A stretch of 7,478 bases of DNA, taken from the NCBI GenBank assembly GCA_017511185.1, contig JAFWLF010000083.1, positions 1 through 7,478 of the forward strand, in the 5' to 3' direction. This DNA comes from RGIG5612 sp017511185. Lineage in GTDB: Bacteria > Bacillota > Clostridia > Lachnospirales > Lachnospiraceae. Below are positions 1 to 4,791 of this stretch, in pieces. A program made the translations under genes and the position numbers. Below the pieces are notes generated by a model that saw only the letters and a list, made by a program, of their open reading frames with translations, did no database searches and was not told where the DNA came from. Each line of letters begins with the position of its first letter. Position 1 is the first letter of the stretch.

Positions 1-354
1 ATCTTCTGCCATGATCCGCTCAGATTTTGCGATGGCTTTCATCAGGCGGTATAAACCGTCACTTCCGGATGGACCGGCAATCTGCTCGGCAATCTTTTCC
101 TGCTGTGTCTTACTCTGTGAAAGCTGGTTTAAAATGGTGATCATTTCCGGCTTCTTTGGCTGCTGCGGCGGATACTCGCGCGGAACCATTGTAATAGCAC
201 CGCTTGGACATCCCTTTGCGCAGTTTTCGCATCCGATGCATTTTGTTGTATCAATAATGCTGTTCTCTGTATCGGTTGCACCGGTCGGGCACACATACAG
301 GCACAGGCAGTCTTTTGTACATAATCTGAGATTTCTTACTGCATAGAATTTCAT
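1..354 (-). CDS. 4Fe-4S ferredoxin-like protein (3' end missing)
   Basis: This is the downstream gene of the minus-strand redox operon; it reads 118 codons to the window edge without a stop, so its C-terminus is unseen. The N-terminal half carries two iron-sulfur cluster motifs. The second is canonical (C39, C42, C45, C49 followed by Pro). The first has C12, C16, C18, C22 followed by Pro, a CX3CXCX3CP spacing instead of the usual CX2CX2CX3CP. After residue 55 come a Pro-rich linker (YPPQQPKKPE) and a probably helical region. The ATG overlaps the stop of the rubredoxin-like gene (ATGA) and is preceded by AGGAGG at 363-368 with 8 bases between, so the start is well supported. By family it should carry electrons in the cytoplasm. 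The partner enzyme is not visible. The ferredoxin-like assignment is firm; the specific role is unknown. Confidence 0.88.
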   Translation of the reverse strand, partial: MKFYAVRNLRLCTKDCLCLYVCPTGATDTENSIIDTTKCIGCENCAKGCPSGAITMVPREYPPQQPKKPEMITILNQLSQSKTQQEKIAEQIAGPSGSDGLYRLMKAIAKSERIMAED

Positions 355-1277
355 TTTGCGGCCCTCCTTTCGATCTTTTCAAATTTCCAGTCCGGAACTT
401 TACAGACCGGGCATTGCTGAGGCGGGGTATCGCCGATAAATACAAATCCGCATGCGGTGCAGACCCAGATTTCGGTGTCGGCAAGGAGTGCCTCTCCATT
501 TTGGAGATAGCGGGAAACGAGAGAAGAGAGCATAAGTGTCACCTTCTCGCCCCAGACACAGATTCTTGCGGCACCACGGTCGCCGGCTGCATCGGCTGCT
601 TTTCGGACCTCTGCATAATTATCAATATCAGCCTGCATTGCTTTTGCCAGGTCATCGACAGTGGCATCTGCAACAGCAGGAGTATTTGTTGTAAAGTAAG
701 CAGCCAGTTCACGGAACAGGGCAGCCTCTTCTTCTTTATACTGTTTTTCGCATCCGCGTGCCAGATTGGAGCAGAGTGCAGCAAGCTGTCCGACCGATAA
801 TTTCTTCAAGTCAGGATCCGCTTCATGCTCATGGATTTCTTTCTTGAGAGAGGCAATGGTCTGGATGATATTCAGTACCGGTTCATCACTCATTGCTACG
901 GAGTTGAGGATGGCATCGTCATAGGAAGTATCCAGTGCTGCCGCATCCTCTTCTTCCGGTTCTTCAGCTTGTTCTTTCTTTGTCATAGCGGCAACGGTTG
1001 CGATAATATCCGCAGCCGGATTATCGCTGATCGCAGCGGCTCCAAGGACTGTGTTGGTGATTGCTTCATCCAATTGCGGCTCTATGAAAACGTCTTCTGC
1101 GGAAGCGTTTCCTGCAGGGGAAGCATCCGCAGTCTGGGCAGGAGCTTCTTCTGCGTTGAAGTCTGCTTTTGGTGCCGTACAGACCGGACATTTCCAATCG
1201 TCCGGCAGTGCGCTGAACGGGGTTCCTTCTTTGGCCTCATCATAGATGTAGCCGCAGATCTTACAGATATATTTCAT
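351..1277 (-). CDS. Protein with rubredoxin-type sites at both ends and a rubrerythrin-like middle
   Basis: A 308-residue protein. Residues 1-40 form a rubredoxin domain (C5, C8, C30, C33). Residues about 270-302 form a second, shorter rubredoxin-like site (C273, C276, C289, C292) of the kind found at the C-terminus of rubrerythrin. In between are an Ala/Glu-rich linker, two related segments (about 70-102 and 120-147, each with an SDxP core), and a helical region at about 157-265. The last helix has EKVT at 244-247 where rubrerythrins have an ExxH di-iron ligand motif, so the di-iron site is probably lost (inference by eye). It likely transfers electrons in the cytoplasm, perhaps in oxygen or peroxide stress or to the adjoining ferredoxin. 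The start ATG has AGGAG 8 to 12 bases upstream. It is the first gene of its operon and is translationally coupled to the next gene by an ATGA overlap. The rubredoxin parts are sure; the overall role is not. Confidence 0.9.
   Translation of the reverse strand: MKYICKICGYIYDEAKEGTPFSALPDDWKCPVCTAPKADFNAEEAPAQTADASPAGNASAEDVFIEPQLDEAITNTVLGAAAISDNPAADIIATVAAMTKKEQAEEPEEEDAAALDTSYDDAILNSVAMSDEPVLNIIQTIASLKKEIHEHEADPDLKKLSVGQLAALCSNLARGCEKQYKEEEAALFRELAAYFTTNTPAVADATVDDLAKAMQADIDNYAEVRKAADAAGDRGAARICVWGEKVTLMLSSLVSRYLQNGEALLADTEIWVCTACGFVFIGDTPPQQCPVCKVPDWKFEKIERRAAK
363..368 (-). promoter_or_regulatory. Ribosome binding site of the ferredoxin gene, inside the upstream gene
   Basis: The minus strand reads AGGAGG, 8 bases before the ferredoxin ATG. 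It lies within the last codons of the rubredoxin-like gene, where it encodes part of the basic end ERRAAK. Together with the ATGA stop/start overlap it indicates coupled translation. Confidence 0.8.
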
Positions 1278-1294
1278 AAATATTACTCCTTTGA

Positions 1295-1309
1295 CCTGTT
1301 TGTAACAGG
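1295..1309. repeat. 15-bp inverted repeat in the leader of the redox operon
   Basis: CCTGTT-TGT-AACAGG is a perfect inverted repeat with 6-base arms and a 3-base centre. It sits just upstream of the AGGAG ribosome binding site (1285-1290) of the rubredoxin-like gene. In RNA it could form a small hairpin beside the binding site; as DNA it could be an operator. It shares the 8-mer TTGTAACA with the palindrome at 1386-1400. Function is inferred. Confidence 0.4.
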
Positions 1310-1385
1310 ATTTTTAATAGGGAAGGACAGGCGGCTGCCATACGGCCTTCCACTGCTAAATAAATACGTAATGATTCTATCATAA

Positions 1386-1400
1386 GAATTGTAACAATTC
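1386..1400. promoter_or_regulatory. Candidate operator: perfect 15-bp palindrome
   Basis: GAATTG-TAA-CAATTC is a perfect inverted repeat with 6-base arms, located between the divergent redox and ACT/UPF0210 operons. It covers the likely -10 element of the minus-strand promoter (1388-1393) and lies upstream of the plus-strand -35. This position suits a repressor site controlling mainly the redox operon. I could not match it confidently to a named regulator; it resembles but does not fit the Rex consensus. Confidence 0.45.
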
Positions 1401-1417
1401 ATTATATTCCTGTTCAA
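1388..1417 (-). promoter_or_regulatory. Likely sigma-A promoter of the redox operon
   Basis: On the minus strand, TTGAAC (1412-1417) and TACAAT (1388-1393) are separated by 18 bases. Transcription would start near 1381, leaving a leader of about 100 bases before the rubredoxin-like gene. A competing TATAAT at 1401-1406 has no fitting -35. Called by eye. Confidence 0.4.
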
Positions 1418-1440
1418 AAATGGCGGGGTTCATGTATAAT
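1413..1440 (+). promoter_or_regulatory. Likely sigma-A promoter of the ACT/UPF0210/HD operon
   Basis: A consensus TATAAT at 1435-1440 follows TTCAAA (1413-1418) at 16 bases. The predicted start near 1447 gives a leader of about 28 bases that includes AGGAG at 1464-1468, 6 bases before the ATG. The -35 area is shared back to back with the minus-strand promoter. Confidence 0.55.
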
Positions 1441-1474
1441 ACTGAAATAAAAATGTAAGAAATAGGAGATTATT

Positions 1475-1744
1475 ATGAACGCCTTAATTACTGTTGTCGG
1501 AAATGACCGTGTAGGAATCATCGCGGCAATCTGCGTCAAGCTGGCCGAGTATAATGTCAATGTTCTGGACCTTTCCCAGACGATCCTGCATAACAATTTC
1601 ACCATGATCATGGCTGTGGATCTTGCTAAGGCAAATAAGCCGTTCGCAGAGATTGCAGAAGCACTGCGTGTCCTGGGAGAAGGAATGGAGCTTTCCATTC
1701 ATATGCAGCGGGAAGAGATTTTTGACGCAATGCATACGATCTGA
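1475..1744 (+). CDS. ACT domain-containing protein (UPF0237 type)
   Basis: An 89-residue protein consisting almost wholly of one ACT domain. It has the typical first strand, the turn GNDRVGIIAAI (residues 9-19), the first helix and then the NVNVLDLSQ strand. ACT domains bind small molecules, often amino acids, and serve as regulatory sensors; the GNDRxGI turn is where ligands commonly sit. No catalytic domain is attached, so it probably acts as a dimer or on a partner. The partner is likely the UPF0210 protein encoded 26 bases downstream, since this ACT + UPF0210 order is conserved in Firmicutes and other bacteria. The start is supported by AGGAG with 6-base spacing and by a TATAAT promoter. 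The length is normal for the family. The ligand is unknown. Confidence 0.92.
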   Translation: MNALITVVGNDRVGIIAAICVKLAEYNVNVLDLSQTILHNNFTMIMAVDLAKANKPFAEIAEALRVLGEGMELSIHMQREEIFDAMHTI

Positions 1745-1770
1745 TTCTTACGATTTAAGGAGAAATTGAC

Positions 1771-3129
1771 ATGTTAAATCAGAAAGATATTCTTTCTACG
1801 ATTGAGATGATCGAGCAGCAGCATCTGGATATCCGTACGGTTACGATGGGTATCTCGCTGCTTAGCTGCTGCGATGAAGATATTGATAAAGCCTGTCAGA
1901 AGGTCTACGACAAGATCTGCCGGTCGGCACAGGATCTGGTGGCAAAAGCCCAGGAGATCGAGGTGGAGTTTGGTATTCCAATCGTCAATAAGCGGATCTC
2001 CGTGACGCCGATCGCTCTGGTAGCAGCTGCGTGCGGTGATGCGGATTATTCCCGTTTTGCACATGCACTGGATAAGGCTGCAAAGACCTGCGGGGTTGAT
2101 TTTATCGGCGGCTATTCTGCACTGGTGCAAAAGGGTATGTCCGTTGCAGATAAAAGGCTGATTACATCCATCCCGAAGGCACTTTCGGAGACTGATCTGG
2201 TATGTTCCTCCATCAATGTGGGATCTTCCAAGACCGGCATCAACATGGATGCAGTGGAGCTGATGGGGCGGATCATCAAACAGACGGCAGAAGCAACCGC
2301 TGACCGTGAGGGTATCGGCTGCGCAAAGCTGGTGGTGTTTTGCAATGCAGTGGAAGACAATCCATTTATGGCCGGAGCTTTCCATGGAGTGGGCGAGCCG
2401 GAAAAAGTGATCAATGTGGGCGTATCCGGACCAGGCGTCGTTCATCATGTTTTAAAGGATATGAAGGGCCGGCCTTTCGATGAAGTGGCCGAGACTATTA
2501 AGAAGACTGCGTTCCGCGTGACGCGCGTGGGACAGCTGGTTGCACAGGAAGCATCCCGCAGACTGGATACACCGTTTGGTATTGTGGACCTTTCTCTGGC
2601 ACCAACACCTGCTGTCGGAGACTCTGTCGCACGGATCCTGGAGGAGATGGGTCTGGAGACCTGCGGCACGCATGGAACCACGGCAGCGCTTGCACTGCTT
2701 AATGATGCGGTCAAGAAGGGCGGCATTATGGCATCCTCCTCAGTGGGCGGATTATCCGGCGCTTTCATTCCGGTATCGGAAGATGAGGGCATGATCGCAG
2801 CAGCCAACTGCGGCACGCTGACGATTGATAAATTGGAAGCAATGACTTGTGTCTGCTCTGTGGGACTGGATATGATCGCGGTTCCGGGTGACACATCGGC
2901 GGAAACGATCTCTGCGATTATTGCGGATGAGGCAGCCATCGGAATGATCAATACCAAGACGACGGCAGTCCGTGTGATCCCGGCTCCGGGCAAGAAGGTC
3001 GGCGATCATATTGAACTGGGCGGCCTCCTGGGAACGGCACCGATCATGCCGGTGCATCCGGAGAGCAGCGCTGACTTTATTCACAGGGGCGGACGGATCC
3101 CGGCTCCGATCCATAGTTTGAAAAATTAA
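1771..3129 (+). CDS. UPF0210 / DUF711 (PFL) family protein
   Basis: A 452-residue full-length member of UPF0210 (DUF711), a family annotated as PFL-like from fold resemblance to pyruvate formate-lyase; its reaction is not established. Conserved Gly-rich stretches are visible: GVSGPG (217-222), GTHGTT (299-304) and SSVGGLSGAF (323-332). The N-terminal ILSTIEMIEQQHLDIRTVTM is also typical. The protein has no signal peptide or membrane segment and should be cytosolic. AAGGAG lies 8 bases before the ATG. It follows the ACT gene by 26 bases, which suggests that the ACT protein senses a ligand for it or forms a complex with it (inference). Several Cys residues are present, but I see no glycyl-radical motif, so calling it a formate-lyase would be wrong. 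Family assignment is firm; function is open. Confidence 0.93.
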   Translation: MLNQKDILSTIEMIEQQHLDIRTVTMGISLLSCCDEDIDKACQKVYDKICRSAQDLVAKAQEIEVEFGIPIVNKRISVTPIALVAAACGDADYSRFAHALDKAAKTCGVDFIGGYSALVQKGMSVADKRLITSIPKALSETDLVCSSINVGSSKTGINMDAVELMGRIIKQTAEATADREGIGCAKLVVFCNAVEDNPFMAGAFHGVGEPEKVINVGVSGPGVVHHVLKDMKGRPFDEVAETIKKTAFRVTRVGQLVAQEASRRLDTPFGIVDLSLAPTPAVGDSVARILEEMGLETCGTHGTTAALALLNDAVKKGGIMASSSVGGLSGAFIPVSEDEGMIAAANCGTLTIDKLEAMTCVCSVGLDMIAVPGDTSAETISAIIADEAAIGMINTKTTAVRVIPAPGKKVGDHIELGGLLGTAPIMPVHPESSADFIHRGGRIPAPIHSLKN

Positions 3130-3169
3130 CCGGCAGCGTTTTCTGCATAGAAGAATTGGGAGGAAGAAA

Positions 3170-3751
3170 ATGGGTAAGAATCTGAATGTGACCCGCGAAG
3201 CAGCACTGGAATTATTAAAGAAATATAACAAGGAGACCTTTCATCTGCAGCATGCTTATACAGTGGAAGCTGTCATGCGCTGGTATGCCAATGAACTGGG
3301 ATACGCAGAGGATGCAGATTTCTGGGCAATGGCTGGACTCCTTCATGATGTAGATTTTGAAAACTGGCCGGAAGAGCATTGCCAAAAAGCACCGGAACTG
3401 CTGGCAGAGATCAATGCCTCCGACGATCTGGTTCATGCTGTCTGCAGTCATGGGTATGGCATCTGCTCGGATGTAGAGCCTGTGGATGAGATGGAAAAAG
3501 TCCTTTTTGCAGCAGATGAACTGACCGGTCTGATTGGTGCAGCTGCGCTGATGCGTCCGTCAAAGAGCTGTAAAGATATGGAAGTATCCAGTCTGAAGAA
3601 GAAATACAAAGATAAAAAGTTTGCAGCAGGGTGCTCCAGGGATATCATCGCGCGCGGTGCAGAGCAGCTTGGCTGGCCGCTGGAAGAACTGATGGAAAAG
3701 ACCATCCTTGCGATGAGGAGCTGTGAGGATGATGTGGCTGCGATGATCTGA
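3170..3751 (+). CDS. HD-domain hydrolase
   Basis: A 193-residue protein with the metal-binding pattern of the HD superfamily: H28, the HD pair H59-D60 in AGLLHDVDFENWPEEH, H94 in CSHGYG, and D116 in FAADELTG. HD proteins are metal-dependent phosphohydrolases that act on nucleotides, cyclic dinucleotides or other phosphate esters; the substrate here cannot be told. There is no membrane segment. The C-terminal 50 residues are basic, then helical. It is the third gene of the operon, 40 bases after the UPF0210 stop, with GGGAGG upstream of the ATG; the terminator at 3827-3860 closes the unit. All key metal residues are present, so it is probably active. The link to UPF0210 is by location only. 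Confidence 0.9.
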   Translation: MGKNLNVTREAALELLKKYNKETFHLQHAYTVEAVMRWYANELGYAEDADFWAMAGLLHDVDFENWPEEHCQKAPELLAEINASDDLVHAVCSHGYGICSDVEPVDEMEKVLFAADELTGLIGAAALMRPSKSCKDMEVSSLKKKYKDKKFAAGCSRDIIARGAEQLGWPLEELMEKTILAMRSCEDDVAAMI

Positions 3752-3826
3752 CGGCAATAAAACGATTTATTATTACATTTTCTTTATCTAAATATTAAAT
3801 CAGGTTATTTAAAATTAAGATTGTTA

Positions 3827-3860
3827 CAAAAGGGGTTTTTCGAATCCCTTTTGTTTTTTT
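3827..3860 (+). terminator. Intrinsic terminator after the ACT/UPF0210/HD operon
   Basis: CAAAAGGG (3827-3834) pairs perfectly with CCCTTTTG (3846-3853) around an 11-base loop, and a run of seven T follows (3854-3860). It lies about 75 bases after the HD stop. The stretch 3752-3826 before it is AT-rich with no gene visible. Confidence 0.88.
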
Positions 3861-3861
3861 G

Positions 3862-3870
3862 TGATACAAT
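3862..3870 (+). promoter_or_regulatory. Possible extended -10 promoter of the hydrolase gene
   Basis: TGATACAAT has the TGn extension and a 5/6 match to TATAAT. No convincing -35 is seen because the terminator lies directly upstream. Transcription would start near 3877, giving a leader of about 34 bases with AGGAGGT at 3894-3900. A gene isolated between two terminators needs its own promoter, which supports this call. Confidence 0.4.
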
Positions 3871-3910
3871 TTTTCTGTAATAAATAATTCATCAGGAGGT
3901 AATAAACAAG

Positions 3911-4687
3911 ATGGGTGAATTAACAGAAAAACAAAAAAACAGTCCTTTGTATAAATATTATGTCCGAGATATTGCACCAGCTCCGGCAGACATCGTTGAG
4001 CGTGTGAAAAACAGAGATTTCGGCGATGCAGAATGTGTGCCGATCTGGGATATCAACTGCATGTTTGAAGACGGCTATCAGAAAGATGAATTTGGCATCT
4101 TCCTGCATCCGGAAGGAGGCATGGAAGTATCAAACCTGACCGATATGCCAAACGTAACGCCGGAAATGCTTGATTTCTGGTTTGCATGGCATGGTCTGGA
4201 TTCTTTCCGTTATATGATCTGGGATAAGGATGATCATTTCTACTGCCAGACCCAGGATCCGGAGATCAGCCTGAATGAGAATCTTTCTATGAAAGAACGC
4301 TACTGGAACACCACGCATATGGTGGAGGAAGTGATCGTGCCTGGCGCAGAAGCCAGAAGATTCCCGATCCATTTTGTTCCGCCATGGGAGGTCGGCTTTG
4401 ACAAGGCAAAATGGGAGAAGTTTACGGGAACCATCATCTCCACAAACGGAACGATGATCCACTTCCTGCGTCAGAAACCGGAAGGCGGATGTGAACTGCG
4501 GACACGTTTCTACATGGGATGGAGTTTTGATGGTGAAAAATATACCTATGACCAGAACCGTCCGGTCATCTGGGAACTGGCAGAAGGGCTCCTGCTGCAC
4601 AACGTCAAAGAGTATCGGCATCTGGCTGAGATCCTGCCGGAAGTGTATGCAGAATTTAAGGATAACTTCCGTGTCGATCTGGACTGA
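3911..4687 (+). CDS. Putative DAPG/phloretin hydrolase family protein (PhlG/Phy-like)
   Basis: A 258-residue cytosolic protein resembling the 2,4-diacetylphloroglucinol hydrolase family, which includes Pseudomonas PhlG and the phloretin hydrolase Phy of Eubacterium ramulus. These are zinc enzymes that cleave the C-C bond between an acyl group and a phloroglucinol ring. Visible hallmarks are FWFAWHGLDSFRY with H94, acidic residues at 130 and 139-140, H184, and the C-terminal HNVKEYRHLAEILPEVY, where H230 and E234 fit the HxxxE zinc ligands of PhlG. The length is close to that of known members. It stands alone between two terminators, with AGGAGGT 10 bases before the ATG, so it is probably expressed by itself. 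The substrate is not shown by the sequence and could be phloretin, another acylphenol, or something different. The family call rests on remembered motifs without an alignment. Confidence 0.72.
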   Translation: MGELTEKQKNSPLYKYYVRDIAPAPADIVERVKNRDFGDAECVPIWDINCMFEDGYQKDEFGIFLHPEGGMEVSNLTDMPNVTPEMLDFWFAWHGLDSFRYMIWDKDDHFYCQTQDPEISLNENLSMKERYWNTTHMVEEVIVPGAEARRFPIHFVPPWEVGFDKAKWEKFTGTIISTNGTMIHFLRQKPEGGCELRTRFYMGWSFDGEKYTYDQNRPVIWELAEGLLLHNVKEYRHLAEILPEVYAEFKDNFRVDLD

Positions 4688-4691
4688 CAAC

Positions 4692-4720
4692 TTGATAAAA
4701 CATATCTAAAAGGATAAGAT
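4692..4720 (+). promoter_or_regulatory. Possible promoter of the zinc-ribbon/TPM operon
   Basis: TTGATA (4692-4697; 5/6 match) and TAAGAT (4715-4720; 4/6) are separated by exactly 17 bases. Transcription would start near 4727, inside the left arm of the hairpin at 4719-4747, so the new RNA would not form that hairpin. Called by eye; no rival was found before the gene. Confidence 0.4.
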
Positions 4721-4751
4721 AAAGGCTGCCAATACGGCGGCCTTTATTATT
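4719..4751 (+). terminator. Hairpin terminator after the PhlG-like gene
   Basis: TAAAGGCTGCC and GGCGGCCTTTA pair with a single T-G wobble around the 5-base loop AATAC, followed by the short AT-rich tail TTATT. The stem is strong but the T-run is poor, so termination may be partial. It lies about 30 bases after the hydrolase stop. Confidence 0.6.
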
Positions 4752-4780
4752 GCAAAAACGGCAGATGTATCTGCCGGATC

Positions 4781-4786
4781 AAGGAG
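4781..4786 (+). promoter_or_regulatory. Ribosome binding site fixing the zinc-ribbon gene start
   Basis: AAGGAG lies 5 bases before the ATG at 4792. It favours this ATG over an in-frame TTG at 4750, which falls in the terminator tail and has no binding site. Confidence 0.8.
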
Positions 4787-4791
4787 CGTAC

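Noticed and set aside
1321..1351. Second terminator, since GGCTGCCATACGGCC resembles the hairpin at 4721-4745
   Set aside because: The pairing is incomplete compared with the later hairpin and no T-run follows on either strand, so it is treated only as a possible leader structure.
1386..1400. Rex operator
   Set aside because: The Rex consensus needs TTGTTAA and TTAACAA half-sites 4 bases apart; this palindrome has a different core and spacing.
1774..3231. Long open frames on the minus strand opposite the UPF0210 gene
   Set aside because: They lie opposite a clear conserved gene, have no ribosome binding sites, and their translations look like antisense shadows.
4750..4791. Start of the zinc-ribbon gene at the TTG at 4750, adding 14 residues
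   Set aside because: The TTG lies in the tail of a terminator hairpin and has no ribosome binding site; ATG at 4792 has AAGGAG at good spacing and begins directly with the first zinc ribbon.
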